A stretch of 8,045 bases of DNA from JBGPIK01 sp041484845 (GCA_041484845.1 JBGPIK010000319.1:1-8045); one strand, 5' to 3'. Numbered from the stretch's first letter, positions 1 through 7,234 are shown. Program-made: numbers and translations. Notes: generated by a model not told the origin, from the letters alone.

Positions 1-1301
1 AGGGCATCCCAAAGATCGGTGGTTTCCGCATTGGCATACGCGTGGCGGCGCAAGTACAGACGAATACCGTCGCGAAACGCCTCCGCGCCAAGATACTGCT
101 CGAGCATGCGCAACACCGAAGCGCCCTTTTCATAAGTCAGCACATCGAACATGCCGGCGGCCTCCTCTGGCTTTTCCACGGGGAATTCGATCGGGCGGGT
201 ACTTTTGAGGCCATCTACTTGCATCGCTGCAGCGCGCGAGACGGTGAAACTCTCCCACCGGCGCCATTCCGGTTTCCATGCGTTTACGGCAAGCATCTCC
301 ATAAAAGTTGCAAAAGCCTCGTTTAGCCACAGGCCGTTCCACCATTGCATCGTGACCAGGTCGCCAAACCACATGTGCGCGTTCTCGTGTGAAACGACGT
401 CCGCAACCCGTTCGAGCTCGGTGCGTGTTGCTCGCGTCTCATCGACCAGCAGGGCGGTCTCGCGAAACGTAATCGCCCCGAAGTTTTCCATCGCGCCGGA
501 GGCAAAATCCGGAATGGCGATGAGATCCAATTTGTCGCCGGGATACGCAAGATTATAGTAGTGGCTAAAAAACCAAAGCGAGAATCCGCCGATCTCCTGC
601 GCAAACTTTGCTAACGGCCGCTTGCCCGGTACGCCCCAAACCCGCAACGGCACGCCTTCAGCTATGACCGGGTCGGTGGCCTCGAACTCGCCGACAATAA
701 ACGCGACCAGATAGGTTGACATTTTGATCGTGTCAGCAAAGACCATTTCCTTTTTGTCGGTTCCGGGTAAACGAGTTTCATACGCGAGTCCCGCGTTGGA
801 AATCGCCGTAAGACCTTCATCGATAATCAAGGTTATTTGGAAAACCGCTTTGATGGCAGGTTCGTCCCAACACGGGAAGGCGCGCCGCGCATCCGTCGAC
901 TCGAATTGCGTGGAGGCCAGCGTCTTGACCTGCCCGGCGGTGTTCTTGTACGTACTGCGATAAAAACCGTGCAGTTTGTCGTTTAAGATGCCGGAAAACT
1001 TTATCTGCAGCTCCCAGCGGCCCGGATTAAGCGTCTCCGCGAACGTGAAGGTTGCTTGTTCGTTTTCATCATCCAGTGCCACGAACCCTGACAAATGCGC
1101 GCCCGCTACGTTCTTGGCGGTGACGGTTTGAAGTCTTAGCTCGGCGGCGTTCACGACAATCTGTCGTACCGGCTCATGAATCTGGACAGAAATTTGTTCC
1201 TCTCCGAGGAAGGTCGCGGCACCTAAGTCCGGCGTGAGTCTGATGTCATAGCGGTCGGGTGTTGCGGTTGACGGCAGTCTGTATGGTTTTTGCTCTGGCA
1301 T
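1..1301 (-). CDS. M1 family zinc aminopeptidase, N-terminal half (gene continues beyond the left edge)
   Basis: This is an open frame of 433 codons from ATG 1301 to the window edge, with no stop. It encodes the N-terminal beta domain and catalytic domain of an M1 (gluzincin) metallopeptidase, which removes N-terminal residues from peptides, normally in the cytoplasm. Visible motifs are GAMEN at residues 269-273 (substrate N-terminus recognition), HENAH at 305-309 followed by MWFGDL, the third zinc ligand Glu328 in LWLNEAF (exactly HExxH-x18-E), and Tyr390 in LTYEKGAS, the transition-state tyrosine. No signal peptide is seen. The start is supported by GGGAGG at 1306-1311, four bases before the ATG. 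Family members are usually about 850-900 residues, so roughly half is present. The lack of an insertion before GAMEN and the LYLRRHAYANAETTDLW ending resemble the ERAP/puromycin-sensitive/tricorn-factor branch more than E. coli PepN, but I cannot test this. It lies 90 bp downstream of nnrS on the same strand. Confidence 0.95.
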   Translation of the reverse strand, partial: MPEQKPYRLPSTATPDRYDIRLTPDLGAATFLGEEQISVQIHEPVRQIVVNAAELRLQTVTAKNVAGAHLSGFVALDDENEQATFTFAETLNPGRWELQIKFSGILNDKLHGFYRSTYKNTAGQVKTLASTQFESTDARRAFPCWDEPAIKAVFQITLIIDEGLTAISNAGLAYETRLPGTDKKEMVFADTIKMSTYLVAFIVGEFEATDPVIAEGVPLRVWGVPGKRPLAKFAQEIGGFSLWFFSHYYNLAYPGDKLDLIAIPDFASGAMENFGAITFRETALLVDETRATRTELERVADVVSHENAHMWFGDLVTMQWWNGLWLNEAFATFMEMLAVNAWKPEWRRWESFTVSRAAAMQVDGLKSTRPIEFPVEKPEEAAGMFDVLTYEKGASVLRMLEQYLGAEAFRDGIRLYLRRHAYANAETTDLWDA

Positions 1302-1391
1302 TGAACCTCCCTTCGGGTACCTCGCCTAACAGTCCATGTGCGATTTCCCTTCAGCCGCGCTGGTGGGCGGGATAGTGCGGCTATTTTTAGC

Positions 1392-2570
1392 TCAATCTGG
1401 TCTACCATCGATTCGCGGCGCAGTTAAGATCGGCACGTAAATTACCATAAAGATCAAAAACGCGCTGATCCAAAGCACCCCGGAAAAGACTACAAAATCC
1501 AAAAGCATTTGTGGAAAAAACACCGGCAGCACGCCTCGGAGCAGAGCCGCGAGATTAATCAAAGCAAAGGCAACCGCGGTTGCTGCAGCGGTTTTGAGCG
1601 GCCTCCCCGTGTGTCCGAGGGAGACGCGCGCCATCATGCCGAGGGTGAGCACGCCGATAGCACCGACCGTAAATGCGTGAAGGGTAAATTGTGGCGAGAT
1701 AATACCGAAAGCCGCAAGCGCATTTATAACATATCCCACCACAACCCAACCATAGCCCAGATGCAAGACCCAGAGCAGCGGCACGGCCCAAAAACGATTT
1801 GTATACCAACCCCAAAGCCTGATCCCATTGGCGATAGCCGCCAGCGCCGCAAAGATTCCCGTGGCGCGCGAATCGGGAACTATGAGTTCGGTGACCATGA
1901 ACGCGACGACGCTGAGCGGGGCGAGATGTTCTATGACCGGGTGGCGTTTTTGGGAAACACCTTGGAGAGCGCGCTCGGTGAAGAACGGAATCACTCTCCC
2001 GCCCATAATGACGATGAGGAGAATTATCAAATCAAGGCCAAGAAAAATTCCGCGACGGGCGATATTTTCCACGAGCCCAAGCACCTCTAGATGAACCAAT
2101 AAATTCGCGCCAACGAAAGCCGTCAAGAGCGGCAAGAAAATCAAATTGCGTTTCCCTCCGCTGCGCACCAGCGGGATGCCAACGCCGAGTGCGAGCATAG
2201 GAAAAAATCCGAGATCGATCAGAGCGATGAGCCAGCCCGGAAACAGAGTCGGAAAAAAAGGCAGGATGCGGCCCAGCAACCACAGCGTGGTCATGACTGC
2301 GAGTGGACCGCCCGCAGGCGTGGCCCTATCGGTCCAGTTGCGCACCGCCGTCAGGAGAAAGCCCGCCACCACGGCGCCGCTGTAGCCGAAAATCATCTCG
2401 TGACTATGCCAGCCAAGCTGCCCATAGTAAGTTGTGAGTGTGACACCGTTAATGAAGAGGGGGACCCAAATGCCTATCGACAGGAGGGCGAAGGCTCCCG
2501 CGAGCAGGAAGAACGGTCGAAAGCCGAGGGCGAATAAAACAGCTATCCGTTTGTGAGCTAGGGCGGGCAT
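1392..2570 (-). CDS. nnrS: NnrS family multi-pass membrane protein
   Basis: The 392-residue hydrophobic protein has about 12 predicted membrane segments and is of normal family length. Family hallmarks are the N-terminal FALGFRPFFLLAG (13-25), WHSHEMIFGY (54-63), TAVRNWT (74-80), GGRVIPFFTERAL (190-202) and HAFTVGAIGVLTLGMMARVSLGHTG within 298-322. The conserved His residues in the second and last motifs are the likely metal or heme ligands. NnrS proteins are inner-membrane heme/copper proteins linked to nitric oxide tolerance and often regulated with denitrification genes. No denitrification gene is visible here, so its role is inferred from the family alone. The start has only a weak AGGA two bases upstream of the ATG, but the next Met (59) would delete the first conserved motifs. 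The M1 peptidase follows 90 bp downstream on the same strand. Confidence 0.93.
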   Translation of the reverse strand: MPALAHKRIAVLFALGFRPFFLLAGAFALLSIGIWVPLFINGVTLTTYYGQLGWHSHEMIFGYSGAVVAGFLLTAVRNWTDRATPAGGPLAVMTTLWLLGRILPFFPTLFPGWLIALIDLGFFPMLALGVGIPLVRSGGKRNLIFLPLLTAFVGANLLVHLEVLGLVENIARRGIFLGLDLIILLIVIMGGRVIPFFTERALQGVSQKRHPVIEHLAPLSVVAFMVTELIVPDSRATGIFAALAAIANGIRLWGWYTNRFWAVPLLWVLHLGYGWVVVGYVINALAAFGIISPQFTLHAFTVGAIGVLTLGMMARVSLGHTGRPLKTAAATAVAFALINLAALLRGVLPVFFPQMLLDFVVFSGVLWISAFLIFMVIYVPILTAPRIDGRPD

Positions 2571-2595
2571 ATTCCTATGCTATTACGTCTCTTTC

Positions 2596-2651
2596 AGTAT
2601 AAAAACCACTGCTTCGCTGTTTTTGCGGTTACTGCAACAACTGTGGTTACT
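2596..2651 (-). promoter_or_regulatory. Candidate nnrS promoter region with two direct repeats
   Basis: On the minus strand a TATACT box (2596-2601) lies 25 bases before the nnrS ATG. It has no good -35 partner. Upstream of it, two 10-bp direct repeats differing at one base, TGCGGTTACT (2624-2633) and TGTGGTTACT (2642-2651, read on the plus strand), sit with an 18-bp period. That is about where an activator that replaces a weak -35 would bind. No FNR-type TTGAT-N4-ATCAA site is present. This is a pattern-based proposal only. Confidence 0.3.
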
Positions 2652-2732
2652 ATGGGCGCCGTTTCCGGCCGCTACGTGGATGGTCGAAATCTTGGCCCGC
2701 GTGCGAAGAGGGGTACGAGAGAAATTGTCGAC

Positions 2733-2763
2733 AAAAAAAGAGGGCTTTTTAAAGCCCTCTTTT
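2733..2763 (-). terminator. Strong intrinsic terminator, potentially bidirectional
   Basis: A perfect 13-bp inverted repeat (AAAAGAGGGCTTT, 2736-2748, with its complement at 2751-2763) has a two-base centre. Read on the minus strand it is followed by seven T residues; on the plus strand the stem ends in four. A second small hairpin, GACGC-TAG-GCGTC (2764-2776), abuts it. The only annotated gene upstream on the minus strand is the dehydrogenase ending at 3211, about 450 bp away, so it more likely ends a short transcript from the intervening region or insulates nnrS. On the plus strand no gene leads into it. Confidence 0.8.
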
Positions 2764-3210
2764 GACGCTAGGCGTCATTATCCGCTACTATTGATTCTCT
2801 ATCCTTCGGTGAATCGGTTGTTTTCGGGATACTTGCTGAACGTGCCCCATGAGAACACGTTTGTGTTTAGCCCCGCTGTCATTTTATCGCCGCAGCGATT
2901 TCCTATGCTCAGGTGTTTGAGTCAGGGCGTAACAACCAGCAATCTAGCCCCAAAAAGCGCCGGCTCGGATAGCAGGCGTTGCTTGACTAGCCCGGTGGAG
3001 TGTCCTCACCCATGTTCAGTACCTCCTGCGAAGAATTTTTGAGCAACGGCCGTGCCACAACCAATCGGGATGATTCTTGAAACTTCTTGCTGCTTAAAGG
3101 CAGGTTTAAAATATCGCTGGTTTCAAATTTGGTACACCATCCCCAAGCTCTTCTCACTCTTGGTAACAGGCACGCCCCGTTACATAGGAGCCGGACGGCG
3201 CAATTGATTG
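2764..3210. other. 447-bp stretch without a conventional gene
   Basis: No reading frame here shows a recognisable family on either strand. What can be seen on the minus strand, in transcription order, is a weak hairpin just after the dehydrogenase stop (GTAAC at 3181-3185 region paired with GTTAC about 3162-3166), an 8-codon ORF with a consensus Shine-Dalgarno at 3013, a possible 27-codon ORF at 2882 with no properly spaced ribosome site, a small GACGC/GCGTC hairpin and then the terminator. It could be a short transcript with leader peptides, the remains of a mobile element, or untranslated spacer. I see no terminal inverted repeats or target-site duplication. Confidence 0.6.
2987..3013 (-). 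CDS. Possible 8-residue leader peptide MGEDTPPG
   Basis: The minus strand has AGGAGGT (3021-3027), then seven bases, then ATG at 3013 and eight sense codons ending at TAG (2987-2989). The ribosome site is among the best in the window, better than that of nnrS. The peptide ends Pro-Pro-Gly; PPG is the classic motif on which ribosomes pause without elongation factor P. It lies about 440 bp upstream of nnrS on the same strand, with a terminator between. A leader-peptide role is inference. It may be a chance Shine-Dalgarno or the start of a decayed gene: after the TAG the same frame stays open for 25 more codons before TGA. Confidence 0.3.
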   Translation of the reverse strand: MGEDTPPG

Positions 3211-3939
3211 CTAATCCGCGACAATAAGATTTCCATCTTTATACTCCACGGTCTGGCCGGTGAGTTGCATACCGGCCTGAGCAGCGAGAACGAAACCGTT
3301 GCCAAGGATTTCCGGTCCCGGCAGTCGTTTCCTTGCTTCCTCCGGTGCGTCCTCCGTAGCGATGGCCTGTCTTGGGCTAATCGCCATCACACACACATTC
3401 CATTCGCGTTCCTCTTCGGCGACGTATCGAGTAAAAGTTCGAATGGCGTCTTTGCTCACGACATAGGCGCAAGCGCCATGGTTTTGGGCTTTGCCGCCGC
3501 CCCACAGGTTAATAATATGGCCGGACCGTTGTGCTTCCATAAAAGGGACGACGTATTTAGTACATAGAAATGTGCCGCCTAGGTTCGTTTGAATGACGCT
3601 GTCCCAAAAAGTCTTGTCTAAGAAGCGCACCCGTGGCCAGCGTGGGATGCCCCAATTAAAGTGAGGAACAATCCCCGCATCGTTAACCAGCGCGTCGATT
3701 TTTCCGAAGCGTTCGATAACCTCATGAACCATGCGGCGGACATCGGCTTCGATTCTGACGTCGGTTGGCAGCGCCGTTGCATCCGGTTGAAGCGCGCGCA
3801 GCTCGCTCACTGTTTTATGGAGCCTTTCTACGTCTGCATCCGCGACCACCACTTTGGCGCCGGCGCGTGCAAAAGTATGCGCGGCATGCCGCCCTATGCC
3901 TTTGGCACCCCCGGTAACGATAACCACTTGTCCCTTCAT
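3211..3939 (-). CDS. Short-chain dehydrogenase/reductase with altered active site
   Basis: The 242-residue protein has the classical SDR length and Rossmann fold. TGGAKGIG (9-16) binds the nucleotide; Asp60-Val61 contacts adenine; NDAG (86-89) replaces the usual NNAG; Asn119 and the Tyr159-x3-Lys163 pair are in place. The acidic residues after beta-2 (Asp34, Asp36) hint at NAD(H) over NADP(H). The catalytic Ser expected about 13 residues before the Tyr is missing: the segment reads IINLWGGGKAQNHG with Trp/Gly there. The usual PG motif after beta-6 is ISPRQAIATE. It may be a weak or specialised oxidoreductase or a non-catalytic relative. The substrate is unknown. The C-terminal VEYKDGNLIVAD lacks the common 'VDGG' ending. 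AAGGAG (3949-3954) lies nine bases before the ATG and supports the start. The gene is divergent from the binding-protein gene. Confidence 0.9.
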   Translation of the reverse strand: MKGQVVIVTGGAKGIGRHAAHTFARAGAKVVVADADVERLHKTVSELRALQPDATALPTDVRIEADVRRMVHEVIERFGKIDALVNDAGIVPHFNWGIPRWPRVRFLDKTFWDSVIQTNLGGTFLCTKYVVPFMEAQRSGHIINLWGGGKAQNHGACAYVVSKDAIRTFTRYVAEEEREWNVCVMAISPRQAIATEDAPEEARKRLPGPEILGNGFVLAAQAGMQLTGQTVEYKDGNLIVAD

Positions 3940-3984
3940 GATCGTGATCTCCTTCCTACTCAGGTTGCATTGCGGCTAACCTTT

Positions 3985-4014
3985 CGAATACCTTGCGGGG
4001 TGCTCCGGCGTCAA
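3985..4014 (-). promoter_or_regulatory. Candidate sigma-70 promoter for the dehydrogenase gene
   Basis: On the minus strand TTGACG (4009-4014) and TATTCG (3985-3990) are separated by 18 bases and lie about 45 bp upstream of the dehydrogenase ATG. The -35 matches five of six consensus bases and the -10 is poor. The 143-bp divergent intergenic region should also hold a promoter for the plus-strand gene, but I could not find a convincing one. Confidence 0.35.
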
Positions 4015-4082
4015 GTACTCAATGAATGGTCGAACGGTCTTGTGGTTGCTCGGCAGGCTGTCATTATGGTAGGAGGGCGCTC

Positions 4083-5066
4083 ATGAAGAAAAGTCTCTTC
4101 TTGCTTGTTGTCAGTTTTGTTTTGGGCGTGCTTGCCAACTGCAACGCCGAGGAAAGAATTCGCGTCGGTCAAGGCTCCGTAAGCCTTCAATCGGGAATCA
4201 TGTACATCGCAAAAGACCGCGGGCTCTTTGCCAAATACGGCTTAATGCCCGAAATCATTTATATCCCGGGCGGATCGATTAATGTCCAGGTTCTAGTATC
4301 AGGGAGTTTGGATCTGTCGCAATTGAGCGGTGCCCCGGGTGTCGCGGCAAATCTCGAAGGAGCGGACATCATTTACATAGTCGGATTGCTCGATAGGCTC
4401 AATTACCAACTCATCACGCGTCCGGAAGTCAAGAGTATAGAGCAACTGAAGGGCAAGAGGTTCGGAGTAAGCCGCTTCGGTTCTTCCGCTGATTTTGGGC
4501 TGCGGGCGCTGCTCAAGCGGCTCGGACTCGATCCGGCAAAGGACGTAAGCATCTTGCAAATTGGCGATGAGCCCGCACGAGTGGCCGCCCTTGTTTCCGG
4601 CAATATTGACGGTAGCGTAGCTAATGCGCCTTTCGGCAACGAAGCGGAAAGACTCAAGCTCAATGTCCTCGCGGATTCCGTCAAGATGGACATTCCGTTC
4701 TTTAATACCGGCCTTCTCGGCAGCAAAAGGTTTATGGATAAACAAGAAGGAAAAGTGCTTAACTTTCTACGCGCTTATCTTGAAGCGATTAAAATCTTGA
4801 AAACCGAGAAAGAATATTCAATTAGGGCCCTCGCTCGATTTACCCGGGTGCAAAACTTGAAGGCTCTACAAGAGGGGTACGACTATTTTAATAATCAGCT
4901 GCAACCCGTTCCTTACCCTTCGCTAGAAGCCATGCAGGCAGTGGTAGCGCAAATCGCTGAGACCAACCCGAAGGCACGCAAAGCGGATGCAAAAGCGTAC
5001 GTCAGCGACCGTTATCTAAGGCAGTTGGAAGCGGAAGGGTTCGTGAAGAAAATTTGGGGTAAGTAA
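4083..5066 (+). CDS. NitT/TauT (SsuA/THI5-like) ABC transporter substrate-binding protein
   Basis: The mature part of this 327-residue protein is a periplasmic binding protein of the NMT1/THI5 type, the family that captures taurine, alkanesulfonates, nitrate, pyrimidine precursors or aromatic acids for an ABC importer. Residues 1-23 form a Sec signal peptide (MKK, hydrophobic core, cleavage probably after CNA). LANC at 17-20 resembles a lipobox but has Asn at -1. Lobe features include LFAKYGL (49-54 region), PGGSINVQVLVSGSLDLSQ (62-80) and the hinge segment LKGKRFGVSRFGSSADFGLR (122-141). ATG 4083 is chosen because AGGAGG (4071-4076) sits six bases upstream and a signal peptide starts there. 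An in-frame ATG at 4026 would add 19 residues and bury the signal. No permease or ATPase gene is adjacent, so it is an orphan component here. The amidohydrolase follows 167 bp downstream on the same strand. Confidence 0.92.
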   Translation: MKKSLFLLVVSFVLGVLANCNAEERIRVGQGSVSLQSGIMYIAKDRGLFAKYGLMPEIIYIPGGSINVQVLVSGSLDLSQLSGAPGVAANLEGADIIYIVGLLDRLNYQLITRPEVKSIEQLKGKRFGVSRFGSSADFGLRALLKRLGLDPAKDVSILQIGDEPARVAALVSGNIDGSVANAPFGNEAERLKLNVLADSVKMDIPFFNTGLLGSKRFMDKQEGKVLNFLRAYLEAIKILKTEKEYSIRALARFTRVQNLKALQEGYDYFNNQLQPVPYPSLEAMQAVVAQIAETNPKARKADAKAYVSDRYLRQLEAEGFVKKIWGK

Positions 5067-5233
5067 ATATCTTTGCACAATGCCTCAGCTTCCGTGCCGT
5101 ACCTGAGTTTGTGGGTCAATCAGCCTTTCGTTTTTACGATGCGGTATTATCCATAACGAAAACTAGATTCCTTCTACGACAATCTCCTTATTGATGATTA
5201 ACATGTCTGCCGTGGTGGGTTAGGATGCAACCC

Positions 5234-6958
5234 ATGCCGAGGAATTTGTTATTACTATTTTGCCTGTTTGTTTTGGGCTCTTGTGTCGGCCATGAAAGTG
5301 AATTCGCGCGGTCACTTGCCGTAAAAGTACCGGCCGAGGTAGTGCTGACGAATGGAAAAATTCTCACCGTTGACAAGGACTTCTCGATCCAGGAGGCAGT
5401 GGCGATCACTGCGGGGCGCTTGGTCGCAGTGGGTACCGATGGAGAAATACGCCGGTGGACGGGGCCGCACACTAGAGTCATTGACCTGAGCGGTCGCACC
5501 GTTATTCCTGGGCTGATCGATTCGCATATCCACGCGACGGTGGCCGGCTTGAGCTGGGACTCGGAGCTCCATTGGCAACTGACGCAATCCCTTGCCGAGG
5601 GCTTGCGTCAAATTGCTACGGCAACTCAGACAAAGCCCGCCGGCACTTGGATTGTCGTGGGTGGTGGTTGGGTGCCAACCCAGTTCGCGGACCGGCGCTT
5701 TCCCACCCGTGCTGATCTAGACGCGGTCGCGCCTAAACATCCGGTCTACGTTCAATACCTGCGCCAAGGAGCGTTGCTTAACACTGCTGCGCTTGCCGTG
5801 ATCGGTATCAATCGCCAGACGCCCGACCCGGTGGGAGGCCGTTTCGAGCGTGACCCGAGCACGGGTGAACCGACGGGATTGGTTCAAGGTGTTGCCGCAT
5901 GGGAATACGTTTACAGCAAGATACCGCGTCCAGACCTAGGCCAAGTGCGACGAAGCATTCGTAATTGCTTTCGAGAACTCAATCGCCTGGGAATTACTTC
6001 GGTGCTGGATCTGCACACGACGGGTGTGACATTCGCGCATCGCCGACTGCTTAGCGAAATGACGCACAGCGGCGAACTGACATTACGCATGAACTATTAC
6101 ATCGCGCTCAATGAACCCGGCGACGAATTGGAGCAGGCGCGCAGGGCTACCGCGGAAGTTAAACAGCTTGTGAATAATGAGACGTTTCGTTTCGGCGGCT
6201 TCGGCGAAGCGCTGGTTCGTGGCACGGGTGACGGCGACGTCATGTCGAATCCCAACGGATTTACCGTCGATCCAAAAGCCAAGGAAAAATTTCGGCAAGT
6301 GCTGCGCTTTCTTGCGCAAGACGGCTATAACGTTCACCTTCACGTTACCCAAGACCGGACGGCGAGACAGTTGCTCGATGTTATCGAGGAGGTCGACCGA
6401 GAAACGCCCTTCGCACCCCGGCGGGTCGCTTTCGCTCACCTGGAAGACGTCACAGCGGAGACGATCTCGCGGATTTTAAAGCTCGGTGGCGGCATTTCGG
6501 TACAAGATCGTTTGTTGCTAACCGGGGAGCGCAATCTCGATATCTGGGGCGCCACCAAGGCGCGCAACGCTCCACCGCTGCGCACCATGATCAACGCCCA
6601 CGTGCCTTTAGGAGCAGGAACAGACGGGTTTCGCTCCGGCAACTATTCGCCTATGTATTCACTCTGGTGGCTTGTGACGGGAAAATCAATCGCCGGCACT
6701 CCGATTCGGGACCGTAGCCAAAATGTCAGCCGGAAAGAAGCGCTGCACATGTTTACCCAGGGCAGCGCCTGGTTTACTTTCGAGGAGGATCGTAAAGGCT
6801 CACTCGAAGTTGGGAAGTTTGCGGATCTAGCCGTGCTCAATGCGGATTATCTGACCGTGCCCGAAGACCAGATCCGCAATCTCGAGTCGGTGTTAACGAT
6901 GGTCGGCGGCCACGTGGTTTACGCCGCCGGGCCGTTTGCACAGCTGCAAAAAAAATAG
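5234..6958 (+). CDS. Exported amidohydrolase, YtcJ-like (amidohydrolase-3) family, predicted lipoprotein
   Basis: This 574-residue enzyme has the composite beta-sandwich/TIM-barrel layout of metal-dependent amidohydrolases that cleave amide or similar C-N bonds. Counting from ATG 5225, the sandwich strand LTNGKILTVD (41-50) leads to VIPGLIDSHIH with metal ligands His101 and His103. His371/His373 in NVHLHVTQDRTA match the HAIGDRA-type motif, His405 in FAHLEDV is a further ligand, and Asp467 in GAGTDGF is the catalytic acid/base. The C-terminal EEDRKGSLEVGKFADLAVL (520-538) closes the sandwich. The N-terminus is a short hydrophobic signal with a perfect lipobox, LGSC (17-20), so the enzyme is probably anchored in the periplasm. 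ATG 5234 is preferred because AGGA (5222-5225) lies eight bases upstream; ATG 5225 has AGG touching it. The family includes N-substituted formamide deformylase and many unassigned members. The substrate is unknown. The upstream binding protein may share it, which is inference. Confidence 0.92.
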   Translation: MPRNLLLLFCLFVLGSCVGHESEFARSLAVKVPAEVVLTNGKILTVDKDFSIQEAVAITAGRLVAVGTDGEIRRWTGPHTRVIDLSGRTVIPGLIDSHIHATVAGLSWDSELHWQLTQSLAEGLRQIATATQTKPAGTWIVVGGGWVPTQFADRRFPTRADLDAVAPKHPVYVQYLRQGALLNTAALAVIGINRQTPDPVGGRFERDPSTGEPTGLVQGVAAWEYVYSKIPRPDLGQVRRSIRNCFRELNRLGITSVLDLHTTGVTFAHRRLLSEMTHSGELTLRMNYYIALNEPGDELEQARRATAEVKQLVNNETFRFGGFGEALVRGTGDGDVMSNPNGFTVDPKAKEKFRQVLRFLAQDGYNVHLHVTQDRTARQLLDVIEEVDRETPFAPRRVAFAHLEDVTAETISRILKLGGGISVQDRLLLTGERNLDIWGATKARNAPPLRTMINAHVPLGAGTDGFRSGNYSPMYSLWWLVTGKSIAGTPIRDRSQNVSRKEALHMFTQGSAWFTFEEDRKGSLEVGKFADLAVLNADYLTVPEDQIRNLESVLTMVGGHVVYAAGPFAQLQKK

Positions 6959-6964
6959 TCTTAC

Positions 6965-6978
6965 TTGATCTTTTTCAA
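6965..6978. promoter_or_regulatory. FNR-like palindrome after the amidohydrolase gene
   Basis: TTGATCTTTTTCAA differs from the FNR/CRP-family consensus TTGAT-N4-ATCAA at one base. It also forms a five-base-pair CTTGA/TCAAG hairpin (6964-6979) without a T run. It starts six bases after the amidohydrolase stop, and no gene begins close by in either direction, so a regulatory role is doubtful. A weak 3'-end hairpin or chance is equally possible. Confidence 0.15.
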
Positions 6979-7118
6979 GCCAGAACTAAGAAACTAGACA
7001 TTTGGAGCCGCCCCACACGAGGTCGCGTAAAACAAGAAGGTTCTTTAACTTTGACTTGTTACGTAAGATTGCAGTTAGAAATCAGTATTACAAATTGAGT
7101 TTCAGCTTGGAAATAAGC

Positions 7119-7154
7119 AAAAAAGGAGGCCAAGCGTTCGGGGCTTGGCCTCCT
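7119..7154 (-). terminator. Intrinsic terminator of the small minus-strand gene
   Basis: A perfect 12-bp stem (AGGAGGCCAAGC at 7124-7135 with its complement at 7143-7154) closes a seven-base loop. On the minus strand it is followed directly by a run of T residues (A tract 7119-7123 on the plus strand). On the plus strand no T run follows, so the signal is directional. A further GCCGCTG/CAGCGGC stem (7155-7161 with 7176-7182) abuts it upstream. It lies about 80 bp after the stop of the 65-residue gene and shows that this strand is transcribed. Confidence 0.85.
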
Positions 7155-7234
7155 GCCGCTGAGCGTGACGGTGCCCAGCGGCGCCGCTTTTCCCGTGGGA
7201 GCTTGTTGAAGGAGGCAACGCGGGACGCGGCAAC

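Noticed and set aside
42..558. Several frames overlapping the peptidase gene on both strands
   Set aside because: The long minus-strand frame with GAMEN and HExxH-x18-E explains this stretch; the others are shadows.
1223..1408. Minus-strand 61-codon frame between nnrS and the peptidase
   Set aside because: It overlaps the 5' end of the peptidase gene in another frame, has no ribosome site, and is Arg/Thr-rich noise.
1509..2090. Plus-strand 193-codon frame antisense to nnrS
   Set aside because: It lies entirely within nnrS, is low-complexity and charged, and has no family features; a shadow of a well-supported gene.
2623..3042. Plus-strand 139-codon frame across the gene-free region upstream of nnrS
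   Set aside because: No ribosome site, crosses the terminator hairpin and shows no recognisable domain.
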